From positions 121,540 to 185,539 of the forward strand of contig NZ_WIXN01000008.1 of the NCBI RefSeq assembly GCF_010994035.1: a stretch of DNA of 64,000 nt, in the 5' to 3' direction. The position numbers and the translations under genes are program-made. The notes below the pieces were generated by a model, which searched no databases, was not told the origin of the DNA, and saw nothing but the letters and a program-made list of their open reading frames with translations. This DNA comes from Virgibacillus aidingensis. Its GTDB lineage: Bacteria; Bacillota; Bacilli; Bacillales; Amphibacillaceae. Shown here in pieces: positions 44,352 through 54,183 of the stretch; position 1 is the first letter of the stretch; every line of letters begins with the position of its first letter.

Positions 44352-44883
44352 AATTGCATATCAACCTGCCGGCAGCACTGCAAAGAATTGATAAGTCTTT
44401 ATTATCTTGAACAGACGGCAAATGATATGCAGTAATTCTTCATCTCCTTCCCTTATTTAATACATAAGTTGCATCTTATTAATTTGCTTTTTAACCTTTT
44501 AGAATATCTACATGATGTATATGCAGAAAGCGCTTTCATTTAATATATATGCAAAAAAGATGCCAAAAACAATTAACTTGAAAATATATTGAATAAAAAT
44601 TCTAAATCCCATTTTTAAGGTATCTGGACAGTATTAATAAAAATACTATTAAAATTTAAATACAATAATATACAAAATTGCTAATAAAGGTATTATAATT
44701 TATATAACTTATAACCAAAATTAGTTTTGCATGCGAGTTCTATTTTCTTGGAAATAGAGTGACGGTAATCGGTTGGAGGTTTGTAGTAAAAGGCGGGATT
44801 TTTATCCAGGAGATCTTTCGTTTGTATTTACACGTTCTTACCTCTCTTTCTCTTGCCGCATCTGAATTTCCAATAATTTGGAA
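44352..44883. other. Upstream region of the racemase operon
   Basis: About 530 AT-rich bases without a believable gene. A cre site lies at 44524-44539. Weak -12-like TTTGC elements occur, but none has a proper sigma-54 GG at -24. Confidence 0.4.
44524..44539 (-). promoter_or_regulatory. cre (CcpA binding) site upstream of racemase operon
   Basis: On the minus strand ATGAAAGCGCTTTCTG matches the catabolite-responsive consensus WTGNAARCGNWWWCA almost throughout, with the central palindrome AAAGCGCTTT. It lies ~175 bases upstream of the first operon gene and predicts carbon catabolite control. Confidence 0.65.
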
Positions 44884-44948
44884 CAAAAAAACTCCCCATA
44901 AGATAGAAACAGATTTTTATTTCCTAATCTGTCTATCTTAACGGGAGC
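44884..44948 (-). terminator. Strong terminator of ppaC
   Basis: A long stem (CTCCC/GGGAG outside, AAGATAGA and ACAGATT against their complements inside) is followed on the minus strand by seven T. It lies 30 bases beyond the ppaC stop. Confidence 0.9.
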
Positions 44949-44977
44949 ATATTAAATTCCAGCGGCAGCTTTTCTCT

Positions 44978-45910
44978 TTATTTTATAAATTCATCTGTCA
45001 GCACCGTAACAATCTGTTTTTTCCTTGAAACAACGCCCTTTAGGAGGGCTCGGCTATTTTTATCCAGTGTCACGTCAAATCCTTGTTCCACTTTATCCGC
45101 TCCATTTCCCCGGGCGAGTACTTCGGAGTCATTATTCAAAATATCCGTTACAACAAATAGAAACAAATCAAGATTCTTTTCCTTAATAATTTCTGCCATT
45201 TCTGCATCAATCTCTTCCTGAAGCTCGAACACAGAGTTCGTATCCACTGTATTCACTTGAGCGATTTCCACTTTGGCGTCACCCATGGAAAACTCTTTCG
45301 CGTCCATGGTCAGGAGTTCTTTTACACTGTGATCACTTAAATCAGCACCTTTTTTCAGCATATCCAGACCATATGATTCCAGGTTTACCCCGGCAAGCTC
45401 GGCAAGTTCATAGGCAGCATCGATATCTTCCTGTGTGCAGGTGGGCGATTTTAGCAGCAGGGAATCGGAAATAATTGCCGAAACGAGCAGTCCTGCAATC
45501 TCTTTGGATACAGGAATCTTATTCTCCTTATACATTTTATTTAAAATGGTTGCCGTGCATCCCACCGGTTCAGCACGGTAATACAGCGGCTCTTTCGTTT
45601 CAAAATTAGCAATGCGGTGATGATCAATTACTTCTTTGATTCGTACATCATTGATATTATCCACGCTTTGCTGGAATTCATTGTGGTCAACTAAAATAAC
45701 ATCTTTTACATCAGAATCAACTTTCTCAATGAAACGCGGGGCCTCAAACCCGAAGTATTCCAAAGCAAAATTGGTTTCTTTGCTGACTTCACCAAGTCTT
45801 ACCGGCTCCACATTTTCTCCCATTTTTGTTTTCAGATCTGCATAAGCAATTGCAGAGCAAATGGTATCTGTGTCCGGGTTTTTATGTCCAAAAATCAATG
45901 TCTTTTCCAT
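44978..45910 (-). CDS. ppaC: Manganese-dependent inorganic pyrophosphatase
   Basis: Family II pyrophosphatase of the DHH superfamily; hydrolyses PPi to phosphate. The ATG at 45910 is chosen because GAGGTG then has 7-base spacing; product 310 residues. Metal ligands are visible in [10 protein letters not shown] (His9, Asp13, Asp15), LVDHNE and VIDHHRI, and the C-terminal SRKKQ motif binds substrate phosphate. Confidence 0.97.
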   Translation of the reverse strand: MEKTLIFGHKNPDTDTICSAIAYADLKTKMGENVEPVRLGEVSKETNFALEYFGFEAPRFIEKVDSDVKDVILVDHNEFQQSVDNINDVRIKEVIDHHRIANFETKEPLYYRAEPVGCTATILNKMYKENKIPVSKEIAGLLVSAIISDSLLLKSPTCTQEDIDAAYELAELAGVNLESYGLDMLKKGADLSDHSVKELLTMDAKEFSMGDAKVEIAQVNTVDTNSVFELQEEIDAEMAEIIKEKNLDLFLFVVTDILNNDSEVLARGNGADKVEQGFDVTLDKNSRALLKGVVSRKKQIVTVLTDEFIK

Positions 45911-46054
45911 ATCCATTCACCTCTTTTAATTCAACTCTCCAACTATTAGATTATCATAAAAACCGGTCCTATGTCATGAGCTGCGTTATAATTGGAGCTG
46001 CATTAACCATTTTCAGAATTACACGGATGCGAAGCCCATGGCTTTTTTGCTCCC

Positions 46055-46609
46055 TTAATTACTTACAGGGAGTGTTTCGGTTATATTCCAAATCCTGTCA
46101 TATCGATTGTAGCTGTTTAATGCGATATCCAAATCATGGAAATATCGGTGCAAATCACGGACCTGTTCCGGGTCCTCTTCCTCGATAACATTTGCGGCTA
46201 AATTCCGAACCGCATTTAAATCCTGCTGCAGTGCTTCATTTGAAACCGAATCAATATGCTGATCAATATAAGCAATTATTTCACCGGCAGCTTCTGTTTG
46301 CTCTTCCCAGTCCAAATTATTTATACCGCCATAACCTGTTGTATCGTTGTAAAAATCATGCTGATTGGTAATAAATTCTCCTATTTCGCTATGTTCCTTT
46401 CCAACCGCCTCCTGAGTTTCTTCGATCTGCTGCTGTGTCTCTTCGGGTATCTCTTCACTTTCCGTGGATGTGGAGGTCTGCTGATTCAATACTTCATTAA
46501 TATCAAGGTTAAATAGGTTAAAAAACAGGATGACAGATCCAATAACCGTCACAGATAAAACGATAATTAATGTCCATATAAACCAGCCATACTTTCTTTT
46601 TCCTGCCAA
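46055..46609 (-). CDS. Membrane-anchored extracytoplasmic protein, unknown
   Basis: The 184-residue protein has one N-terminal membrane segment (~9-31), a Glu/Gln/Thr-rich linker and a helical outer domain with NQHDFYNDTTGYGG and a Tyr/Asp-rich end. No family recognised. It is probably monocistronic. Confidence 0.65.
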   Translation of the reverse strand: MAGKRKYGWFIWTLIIVLSVTVIGSVILFFNLFNLDINEVLNQQTSTSTESEEIPEETQQQIEETQEAVGKEHSEIGEFITNQHDFYNDTTGYGGINNLDWEEQTEAAGEIIAYIDQHIDSVSNEALQQDLNAVRNLAANVIEEEDPEQVRDLHRYFHDLDIALNSYNRYDRIWNITETLPVSN

Positions 46610-46695
46610 AACAAGTCACCTCCACCTTATATTTTTTGCACTGCTCTCTATTTCTTTTCTTATATAACCTTACGTTTACACCTTTTGGATCCCGT

Positions 46696-47250
46696 CTATT
46701 TTTGATATCCTTCAGCCTTGTACCAATCCATTATTTCTTGTCTTACAGGTTCATCCTGCACTTCCTCTGCATCGGGACCAGATACATCAACGATCTTTAT
46801 ATACGGATTTAAAGGCCCATCCTTATCCTGCAATTTTATGATACAATACCCCTCTTTTTGTGACGGTATGATTTCCAAAATGGCTTTATCGGAATATAAT
46901 TCATATATTTTTTCCTCATCTGTTTCACTGATTGTCCATACTTTGGCAGGGTCTTCCACATCAGCAGGTTGTGCTGTATTTGCCGATACGCTTTCGGCAG
47001 AATTTATTAATTTGTCGTTATGCTGATTATGTAATAGACGGATTACCTCTGAAATCCCTATCAATGCCGCTCCATATGCCACAGAACTGGGCAGCATCAT
47101 GAAAAACATATGCCAATCCATCGTAGTTGCGTATGGATCACCCGCGATGGGAGTTTCATAATTTGCACTCTGATAAGCACTATATAAACCAACAATAATA
47201 ATGACAACGCCTGTTATAAATAAAATTACACCAATAATATTTACCTTCAT
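46696..47250 (-). CDS. Two-TM membrane protein, unknown
   Basis: The ATG at 47250 follows GGGAGG and gives 184 residues. Two hydrophobic segments (~4-24 and ~50-70) are followed by a soluble C-terminal domain with ILEIIPSQKEGYCIIKLQD. Not recognised. Confidence 0.7.
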   Translation of the reverse strand: MKVNIIGVILFITGVVIIIVGLYSAYQSANYETPIAGDPYATTMDWHMFFMMLPSSVAYGAALIGISEVIRLLHNQHNDKLINSAESVSANTAQPADVEDPAKVWTISETDEEKIYELYSDKAILEIIPSQKEGYCIIKLQDKDGPLNPYIKIVDVSGPDAEEVQDEPVRQEIMDWYKAEGYQK

Positions 47251-47377
47251 TATTTTTCCTCCCTCTGTAATGTTATTCTTTATTGACCCCAGCAAATCCT
47301 TTTTTATTTTACTTTTTTCCGAATCATTTCTATGATTGAGATAAGCACAAATCAATTTTTTGAAGGAGGAAATTTTT

Positions 47378-47827
47378 ATGTTTAATCATTTCAATTACAC
47401 ACGTGAGGCAACATTGGGAGTTATGAAAGGGCTTGATGAAAGCAAAGTGGATATCCAGCCGGAAAAACTTAACAATACACTCCGCTGGCATGCCGGACAT
47501 ATTCTTGTCACAGCAGAAAGTCTGTTATTTGGTTTCCCAAACCACTCCAAAAATTTTCCGGAAGCATACCAGGAACTTTTCGCAACAGGTACAAAACCAG
47601 CTGATTGGCCCGAACAAGTACCAGAGCTTTCAGAGATTATCGAACATTTAAGCGAGCAAAAAAAGCGAATAAATGATCTGGATGAAACATTTTTTAACAA
47701 AAATCTTCCTTTTGAAATGCCCTTTGGCAATTTTAAAACGTATGGGGATATATTCCTGATGATTACCCAGCATGAAGCAGAGCATACCGGACAAATGAAG
47801 GTGTTGAATATGATTGTCAACAGATAA
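47378..47827 (+). CDS. DinB-family protein
   Basis: The ATG at 47378 follows GAAGGAGG; 149 residues. The four-helix DinB fold shows WHAGHI (~36-41) and QHEAEHTGQ near the end, whose His residues are placed to bind a divalent metal. DinB-like enzymes include thiol transferases such as BstA; activity here unknown. Confidence 0.85.
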   Translation: MFNHFNYTREATLGVMKGLDESKVDIQPEKLNNTLRWHAGHILVTAESLLFGFPNHSKNFPEAYQELFATGTKPADWPEQVPELSEIIEHLSEQKKRINDLDETFFNKNLPFEMPFGNFKTYGDIFLMITQHEAEHTGQMKVLNMIVNR

Positions 47828-48941
47828 TACAGCCCCGTATATAGTTATCGGGTCCGGAATTGCCGGTGCTGCAACAGCTTACTATCTTGCCAAAAACGAG
47901 TGCCCCGTGGTTGTCATTGACAGAAAAGAAGCTGGACAGGCAACGGATGCCGCAGCAGGGATTTTATGTCCTTGGCTTTCCCAGCGAAGAAATAAAGCAT
48001 GGTATCACCTGGCAAAAGAGGGTGTAAAATTTTATCCGCAGCTGATCGATGATTTAGCGGAAGATGGGCAAATGGATACCGGATACGCAAAGGTGGGGGC
48101 GATCAGCCTTCACAAAGACGGGGAAAAACTGCAGGCAATGAAAGAACGTGCGGTAAAACGCCGGGAAAATGCCCCGGAAATCGGCGAGATAACCCTGCTT
48201 GACGAAGAACAGACAAAAGCACTTTTTCCTTTATTGGCGGATGGGTTTGGTTCCGTACATGTAAGTGGTGCCGCCCGGGTAGACGGCAGAAAACTTCGCG
48301 AATCCTTAATCAGAGCAGCTAAAAGTCTCGGTGCCGTTTTTTTGGAAGGCAGCGCTCAATTATTATTTAAAGGCAATTCCATTTATGGTGTTGAAGTTGA
48401 AGGGAAAGAAATAAATGCAGTTAAAGTGATCGCCGCTGCCGGTGCATGGATGGGTGAATTGTTTAAGCCTTTGGGTGTTGATTTCCATGTCCAGCCGCAG
48501 CGTGCACAAATTATGCATATACAAATGCAGAATGTGAAAACGGACTTGTGGCCGCTTGTTATGCCGCCAAATAATCAGTACATGCTTACATTCGGTAATG
48601 GCAGGGTGGTCATTGGCTCCACTCATGAAGATGAAGCTGGTTATGACTACCGGGTTACAGCAGGCGGTATGCATGAAATTTTAACAAAAGCAATGGAAAC
48701 CGCTCCCGGAATAGCTTCTGCCACTGTAGTGGAAACCCGTGTCGGCTTCCGGCCGGTTGCACCGGGGTTTCTTCCCATTATCGGAGAGCTTACCGGCTGG
48801 GACGGACTTCTATTGATTAATGGGCTGGGAGCTTCAGGCTTGACGATGGGACCTTACATTGGCTCACAAGTAGCCAGGCTTTCACAGGGTAAAAAGATAG
48901 ATCTTGATTTAAATAATTATGATGTGGCACAAGCTTTGTAG
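47814..48941 (+). CDS. FAD-dependent amine oxidoreductase (glycine oxidase/DadA-like)
   Basis: A TTG start at 47814 overlaps the DinB gene by 14 bases, with AAGGTG upstream. The 375-residue DAO-fold protein has VIGSGIAGAATAYYLA, then DAAAGILCPWLSQR and near the end VGFRPVAPGFLPIIGEL and INGLGASGLTMGPYIG. Probably oxidises a glycine-like or D-amino acid. Confidence 0.85.
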   Translation: MSTDNTAPYIVIGSGIAGAATAYYLAKNECPVVVIDRKEAGQATDAAAGILCPWLSQRRNKAWYHLAKEGVKFYPQLIDDLAEDGQMDTGYAKVGAISLHKDGEKLQAMKERAVKRRENAPEIGEITLLDEEQTKALFPLLADGFGSVHVSGAARVDGRKLRESLIRAAKSLGAVFLEGSAQLLFKGNSIYGVEVEGKEINAVKVIAAAGAWMGELFKPLGVDFHVQPQRAQIMHIQMQNVKTDLWPLVMPPNNQYMLTFGNGRVVIGSTHEDEAGYDYRVTAGGMHEILTKAMETAPGIASATVVETRVGFRPVAPGFLPIIGELTGWDGLLLINGLGASGLTMGPYIGSQVARLSQGKKIDLDLNNYDVAQAL

Positions 48942-49145
48942 AGGGATAAGGAAATAATTGTTACCAGCAGGAGCAATTCAGCACCGCTGATGTCCCAGGC
49001 ATTTTGGTGCAGCCCCGGATTCCGATCATTTATCTCTATTTAATATGAAGCATTTTGACAGAAGATGCTGATGAGAAGAACCGTCAATCTACCAGACAAT
49101 AAATCTGGATTAAAATTCGAAAAATAAAACTAAAATCTATTAGAA

Positions 49146-49185
49146 AAGCTATCGATTCGCTCTCCCATTATCGAATCGATAGCTT
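49146..49185 (-). terminator. Terminator of the universal stress protein gene
   Basis: A perfect 14-bp stem AAGCTATCGATTCG/CGAATCGATAGCTT with a 12-base loop is followed on the minus strand by TTCTAATAG. It lies 37 bases past the stop at 49222. The rest of the gap 48942-49145 holds nothing I can identify. Confidence 0.8.
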
Positions 49186-49221
49186 CCCCATATTCTTTGG
49201 AAATGGAAATCCCAGGATATT

Positions 49222-49647
49222 TTATTTAACAATCAATACCGGACAATCCACCCGTTTCGCCACCTTATGGCTGACGCTTCCAAGCAAAAATGTCTGCAGG
49301 TTATTTAATCCCCGGCTGCCAAGAACGACACAGTCAAACTCATGATCATTCGCATAGTTTACAATCGTCGGGCCTGCTTCACCATGCAAAAAATGGGTTT
49401 CGTAAGGTACGCTTGATTCTTCCAGCAGATCCTTAATGACTTTCAGCTTCTCTTTACGCTTTTTTTCAAGCTCAAATTTATCCCGTGCCTGTAACACATC
49501 CGTTTTTGCCATCTGTCCATCCACTACATAAACAACGTCAATTTTTCCATTAAATTTTTTTGCAATTTCGAGTGCATACTCCGCCGAGCGTATCGAATGC
49601 TTTGAGCCGTCCGCAGCGACCAATATCTTTTGAAACAATTGCTCCAC
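49222..49647 (-). CDS. UspA-family universal stress protein
   Basis: The 141-residue protein has the ATP-binding signature G-x2-G-x9-G-S (LGSRGLNNLQTFLLGSVSHK) and the N-terminal VAADGS strand end. It follows a SulP transporter gene by 36 bases, a common pairing in bacilli, and is probably cotranscribed with it. Confidence 0.93.
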   Translation of the reverse strand: MEQLFQKILVAADGSKHSIRSAEYALEIAKKFNGKIDVVYVVDGQMAKTDVLQARDKFELEKKRKEKLKVIKDLLEESSVPYETHFLHGEAGPTIVNYANDHEFDCVVLGSRGLNNLQTFLLGSVSHKVAKRVDCPVLIVK

Positions 49648-49683
49648 CTCATTAAAATAGGGGTTTTTTTATAGTATAACAGA

Positions 49684-51147
49684 TTATTGTCCGGATGCTG
49701 CTTTTGAAAGGCCGCCTATTTTTTCTTTTAATTGTTTACTTTCTTCATTAACGCCGGTATAGTGCACTTTAATATTATTTTGTTCAAATCTTTGTTCCAC
49801 TTTATCCAATGCCCCTATTGCCGAATCATCCCAAAGATGTGCATGTGTTAAATCAATGATAACTTCGTTTACACTATCCGTATAAATAAACTTTTTCGGA
49901 AAATCACTAACCGATGCAAAAAACAATTGCCCATTTACACGGTAAATTCTTTTTTGTTCTTTCATTACCAGTTCATCCGTAACTTTCACTTTGGATATTT
50001 TCGCCGCAAAGAAAATCGCACTCAGCAGCACTCCTGCCAGTACCCCTTTTGACAGATCATTTGTATACAATACAACACCGACTGTTGAAATCATGACAAA
50101 TGCATCTGTGCGCGGCAGTTTATGAAGGTTTTTTACGGAGGACCAGTCAAAGGTGCTGACCGATACCATAATCATCACTCCAGCCAAAGCAGCAAGTGGA
50201 ATTTGCACAACCAGTCCTCCCAGCACCACAATTAAAAACATAAGAAATACGCCTGCAACAAGTGCAGATAAACGTCCTTTTCCGCCGGATTTGACGTTGA
50301 TGACGGATTGGCCGATCATCGCACAGCCCGCCATGCCGCCGAAAAATCCTGAAACAATATTCGCGATTCCCTGGCCGCGGCTTTCTTTATTTTTATCACT
50401 TTCTGTCTCTGTCATATCATCCACGATATTTGCGGTTAACAATGATTCAAGGAGTCCGACAATTGCCAATGCCAATGAGTATGGAAAAATAATCATCAGC
50501 GTTTCCAGTGTTAATGGAATAGACGGAATAAGAAAGACGGGAAGCTGCTGAGTTATTGTTCCCATATCACCTACAGTGCCCACCTCAATATTTCCAAAAA
50601 CAGCAAGCACCGTTACCGCAATAATAGCTATCAGTGTAGATGGTACTGCTTTGGTAAGCTTAGGCATAATATAAATGATGGCCAATGTTAATGCCACAAG
50701 CCCGTACATCACCCAGCCCTCGCCCTGGAAATGAGGGATTTGCGCCATAAAGATCATGATGGCCAGGGCATTTACAAATCCGATCATCACCGAACGCGGG
50801 ACAAATTTCATTACTCTTGCCAGCTTAAAAACCCCAAAAATTATTTGTATAATTCCTGTCAGGATGGTTGCTGCCAATAAATACTGCAAACCATGATCCG
50901 CGATCAGATTTACCATTAACAAAGCCATGGCTCCAGTCGCCGCGGAGATCATGCCCGGCCGCCCCCCTACAAACGCTATCACAACAGCAATACAAAAAGA
51001 TGCATACAACCCCACCATTGGGTCTACCCCTGCAATGATGGAGAAAGCAATAGCCTCCGGAATTAGCGCTAATGCAACCACAAGCCCCGCTAATACATCA
51101 CCTTTGACATTACCAAACCATTCCTGCTTCAACTGTTCTATTCTCAA
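49684..51147 (-). CDS. SulP-family anion transporter with STAS domain
   Basis: The 487-residue protein has about 11-13 hydrophobic segments. The early motif [25 protein letters not shown] is the SulP signature. A C-terminal STAS domain (~395-475) is shown by [23 protein letters not shown]. Members take up sulfate or bicarbonate. Substrate not decided by sequence. Confidence 0.93.
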   Translation of the reverse strand: MRIEQLKQEWFGNVKGDVLAGLVVALALIPEAIAFSIIAGVDPMVGLYASFCIAVVIAFVGGRPGMISAATGAMALLMVNLIADHGLQYLLAATILTGIIQIIFGVFKLARVMKFVPRSVMIGFVNALAIMIFMAQIPHFQGEGWVMYGLVALTLAIIYIMPKLTKAVPSTLIAIIAVTVLAVFGNIEVGTVGDMGTITQQLPVFLIPSIPLTLETLMIIFPYSLALAIVGLLESLLTANIVDDMTETESDKNKESRGQGIANIVSGFFGGMAGCAMIGQSVINVKSGGKGRLSALVAGVFLMFLIVVLGGLVVQIPLAALAGVMIMVSVSTFDWSSVKNLHKLPRTDAFVMISTVGVVLYTNDLSKGVLAGVLLSAIFFAAKISKVKVTDELVMKEQKRIYRVNGQLFFASVSDFPKKFIYTDSVNEVIIDLTHAHLWDDSAIGALDKVEQRFEQNNIKVHYTGVNEESKQLKEKIGGLSKAASGQ

Positions 51148-51388
51148 TGCACTACCTCTTTCTTCTTATTTTGACCCGTTCTTTTGGCTCACACAATTAA
51201 TGAATTCTACCACAGAAGCATTATTTTTCAAAATGCCAAGAAAGCGTGAACATTGAGCTATTGCTTTGTCAAACTCCCTATTTCTAAGGTTTTCACTATG
51301 AATATAGAAACTACTTATTTCGTATTACATTTACATATTTCAAACGATTTGGTAATCTTATTGTAGATTTATATGAGGGGGATACAAA

Positions 51389-51565
51389 ATGAAAGAGAAG
51401 CTAACCATTTTTATAATTTTACTTGTGACGGTTATTGGAATAGTTATTGCCTGGTTATGGCTTCAAAATATTATAGAAGACTATAATTTGGACAGTTCTT
51501 CATCAGAGCTCATCATCGGTGAAAAAGAAACCGGAAATCAATCACTTTCTATAAGCAGTTTTTAA
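51389..51565 (+). CDS. Small single-pass membrane protein
   Basis: A 58-codon frame starts at an ATG with ATGAGGGGG upstream at good spacing. A hydrophobic segment (residues ~6-26, IFIILLVTVIGIVIAWLWL) is followed by a short Ser/Glu-rich outer tail. No family known. The RBS and clean membrane segment make it believable. Confidence 0.5.
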   Translation: MKEKLTIFIILLVTVIGIVIAWLWLQNIIEDYNLDSSSSELIIGEKETGNQSLSISSF

Positions 51566-51670
51566 ATAAATAATCCTGATTTTGCCGGCAGCCAATTTGC
51601 TGATTATCTTTGCTTCATGGCTTTCTTTTAATGTTTGATATGGTTTTGTGACCATTTTTTTCATCATCAT
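51542..51670 (-). CDS. Small basic protein coupled to the upstream gene
   Basis: The 42-codon frame begins at the ATG that overlaps the stop of the 221-residue gene (ATGA) and has GGAAGGGG upstream. The product is basic and helical (KPYQTLKESHEAK). It may be a real coupled small protein or the leftover C-terminus of a longer ancestral protein. It overlaps the tail of the convergent small membrane protein gene. Confidence 0.35.
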   Translation of the reverse strand: MMMKKMVTKPYQTLKESHEAKIISKLAAGKIRIIYLKTAYRK

Positions 51671-52332
51671 TCCCCTTCCAATGCTTCCAGTGAAATTCTT
51701 AAAAGCTCCGGATAGAGATCGCGATTGATTGCATAGCTGGGGGATATCGCATGTTTTTCATAGTAATTGGAAATTTTATTTACGATGGATGCTGATGCCC
51801 CTTTCGGTATATGGATCATCCTCCCCTGTGAAATAAAACTTCCATCCTCCATCGGCAGCAGCAGAACGGATACCACTTCCCCGGGAACCGGTTTTCTATT
51901 TCTTTTTGAATGTATAGTTACCATTTTTCTGTTCCCTTCGAAAATATCACGGAAAATGAAAGCTTTACCTCTCCTGCCCCTATCTTCTTCCACATAGTAA
52001 AATCCCGGGCTTATTTCTAGCCAGCTTGCCAGCACCTGCTGGACTGTTACACTTTTCTTTTTCCATTCCTTTTTATGTGTTGCTAAATATTCCTGATAAA
52101 TGGTTTTTTGGGATGGCGGCAAGCGGTAACAGTATATTGTCCACCAAAACAATTGGGTGAATATATAATTTTCGGTTCTTTCAGAAATATTCATTTTATC
52201 CAACTGGTTCTCTGTCGCTTCCACAATCTCCTTTTTATAATGACGGACAGAATAATCCACCAGCTCATCCAACACATTAATTAATTCTTCCTGTACTTTA
52301 TCGGGAAAATAAATAATATTACTTTGCCCCAT
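51667..52332 (-). CDS. Hypothetical protein, 221 residues
   Basis: A soluble protein with a helical N-terminal half (~1-100) and a strand-rich second half containing PGFYYVEEDRGRRGKAFIFRDIF (~112-135), IPGEV-like PVPGEVVSVLLLP and FISQGRMIHIPKG. This resembles the middle domain of bacillar SEC-C-type hypotheticals, but no SEC-C cysteine motif is present. Function unknown. Confidence 0.7.
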   Translation of the reverse strand: MGQSNIIYFPDKVQEELINVLDELVDYSVRHYKKEIVEATENQLDKMNISERTENYIFTQLFWWTIYCYRLPPSQKTIYQEYLATHKKEWKKKSVTVQQVLASWLEISPGFYYVEEDRGRRGKAFIFRDIFEGNRKMVTIHSKRNRKPVPGEVVSVLLLPMEDGSFISQGRMIHIPKGASASIVNKISNYYEKHAISPSYAINRDLYPELLRISLEALEGE

Positions 52333-52514
52333 TAGAATCCCTCCATGGCTTATTTTTCCTCATTCTATCATGCTGGCAAAAAAGCTCAACAAGGGGAAAT
52401 TGGAAATCTGCCGATCCAGGAGCAAAGAAAATATCATTTTCCATGAGATAAAATTGTAAATCTGCCATAGCAGCATCTGGCAATTTTAAAAATCAATCAT
52501 TCTGTATCTGAAGC

Positions 52515-52544
52515 CAAAAAAAAGACAGGAAAAGACTCCTGTCT
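52515..52544 (-). terminator. Terminator of the yczE-like gene
   Basis: A perfect 8-bp stem AGACAGGA/TCCTGTCT with a 6-base loop is followed on the minus strand by a run of eight T. It begins right at the stop codon of the gene. Confidence 0.92.
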
Positions 52545-53182
52545 CAGGCTGTATGTTCGGAATGTTTTTTCCCAATACGAACATCAATTCTAAAAATAAC
52601 TTTTCTGAATAGATGGAAAGTGTATTGGAATATTGGACTTTGTATAAAGGTGAACAGGAATGTGACAATAAATACCGGGCCGCCTAAAAGCCAGCCGATA
52701 CCGAGGACTAGGGTTTCTACAATAATACGGATTTTTCCGATCGAAGCTCCGAGCTTATCGGAAATGGATAGCATGAAACCATCACGCGGCCCCGATCCGA
52801 CCCCGGCTGCATTATAGACACCGCCGCCAAAACCCATAATAATAATGCCTAAAAGAATAGTGAAGTAATCCTGCCAGCCGTGTGCTGCCTGCGGAAGAAT
52901 GTCCATCCATAAATAAAAATCCACAAAAGCACCGACAAGCACCGCATTAAAAAATGTACCGAGTTTAATATAGCTTTTATCTAATATCCAGGAAATGATA
53001 ATTAACAATACCGAAATAATGATTGCCCATGAGCCAATGGACAGGCCCACCTTTTCAAATAACGCCACATTCAGTACGTCCCACGGATGAATTCCCACAT
53101 GCTGAACTTTTATTGCAATACTGATCCCATAACTAAAAATAAGGACTCCCACAAGAAAAAAGCCCCAACGAATTCCAAGCAT
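52544..53182 (-). CDS. YczE/YyaS/YitT-family membrane protein
   Basis: The 212-residue protein has five hydrophobic segments. The motifs VQHVGIHPWDVLNVAL (~27-42) and AAGVGSGPRDGFMLSIS (~120-136) define the YczE-like family. YczE of B. subtilis affects surfactin-type synthesis through Sfp; others are uncharacterised. Confidence 0.88.
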   Translation of the reverse strand: MLGIRWGFFLVGVLIFSYGISIAIKVQHVGIHPWDVLNVALFEKVGLSIGSWAIIISVLLIIISWILDKSYIKLGTFFNAVLVGAFVDFYLWMDILPQAAHGWQDYFTILLGIIIMGFGGGVYNAAGVGSGPRDGFMLSISDKLGASIGKIRIIVETLVLGIGWLLGGPVFIVTFLFTFIQSPIFQYTFHLFRKVIFRIDVRIGKKHSEHTA

Positions 53183-53533
53183 TTATGTCCCTTCTTTCTG
53201 TATACATACTATCATAATATTTTTCGGGAATTTTATGAAGCAAAACTGCTTAGAAGGGGTATTGCATGAATAAAAAAGTAACCGGGAGCGAACAAATGAC
53301 TAAATAGCAGTGTAAACAAAATGTTGGCAACATGAATATCGAAGTTATTTTTAACTTTTAATATAGAAATTGTCCTTGTTTTAATTCTCTTTCGGGCTAT
53401 TTTAGAGGTTACAAGCATATGGACTAAACGGAGTGCTGCAGGAAGGAGGAATATTGAGACGGGGACAATTTATTCCCTCCCCGCTGTTTTTCTGCTAAAA
53501 TATACGATATCCATGCAGAAAGGACCAATAAAT
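53183..53533. other. Gap between yczE-like gene and maf
   Basis: About 350 bases between divergently read genes. No gene or strong hairpin. A GGGGA...TCCCC pair near 53460-53490 upstream of maf could be a weak structure in its leader. Confidence 0.3.
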
Positions 53534-54100
53534 ATGAAACTTATTCTGGCATCGGGATCTCCAAGACGACAAGCATTGTTAAAACAAATACATATCCCAT
53601 TTACGATTCGTAAACCAAATGTAGATGAAGGGCAGATTCAGAAATCAGATCCGCGGGAAAAAGTGCTGCAGCTGGCGGCACTAAAAAATGAACATACGCC
53701 AATTAAACATACGGATGAAGTTATTTTATCTGCCGATACCGTAGTTTCCCATCATAATCAAATATTTGGAAAGCCAAAAGATAAGCAGGATGCGTTGAAT
53801 ATGATCTCATTATTAAGCGGGGACGTGCATGATGTTTATACAGGAGTTGTTATCCGTTCCAATAATAAGAAAATCAGCTTTGTGGAAAGGACTGAAGTAA
53901 CTTTCAGAAAGTTGTCCCGGAATGAAATAGAATGGTATGTGTCCAAAAAAGAGCCCTATGATAAGGCAGGGGCATACGGCATTCAGGGAATGGGTGCCAT
54001 TTTTGTCAAAGGAATTACAGGGGATTTTTTTAATGTGGTAGGGCTTCCTGTATCGAGGGTTGCCGAGAAACTGCGCAGCTTTTTTATCTTTCCCGAGTAA
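53534..54100 (+). CDS. maf: Maf nucleotide pyrophosphatase
   Basis: The ATG at 53534 follows AAAGGACC; 188 residues. LASGSPRRQALL at the N-terminus, SADTVV (~67-72) and KEPYDKAGAYGIQG (~140) are the Maf signature. Maf hydrolyses non-canonical nucleoside triphosphates and is linked to septum formation. Here it is not next to mreB/radC as in many bacilli. Confidence 0.95.
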   Translation: MKLILASGSPRRQALLKQIHIPFTIRKPNVDEGQIQKSDPREKVLQLAALKNEHTPIKHTDEVILSADTVVSHHNQIFGKPKDKQDALNMISLLSGDVHDVYTGVVIRSNNKKISFVERTEVTFRKLSRNEIEWYVSKKEPYDKAGAYGIQGMGAIFVKGITGDFFNVVGLPVSRVAEKLRSFFIFPE

Positions 54101-54144
54101 GACCCGGGCCCCTATATAATTCAAGCTTCCTCCGTGCCAATAAT

Positions 54145-54173
54145 AAAAAGGATGACTGGCAATCATCCTTTTT
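54145..54173. terminator. Bidirectional terminator between maf and cupin gene
   Basis: A perfect 11-bp stem AAAAAGGATGA/TCATCCTTTTT with a 7-base loop lies between two convergent genes and has T-runs on both strands. Confidence 0.92.
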
Positions 54174-54183
54174 ACAAAGTGCT

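Noticed and set aside
44390..44480. Possible sigma-54 promoter for the racemase operon
   Set aside because: TTTGC elements exist, but the GG at -24 is missing at the correct 12-base offset in each case I checked.
44759..44941. 60-codon plus frame before ppaC
   Set aside because: It runs into the ppaC terminator and has no ribosome binding site or protein-like pattern.
47814..47827. Overlap of DinB and glycine-oxidase-like genes as a sign of frameshift or fusion
   Set aside because: Both proteins are complete, and the TTG start with upstream AAGGTG explains the overlap as normal coupling.
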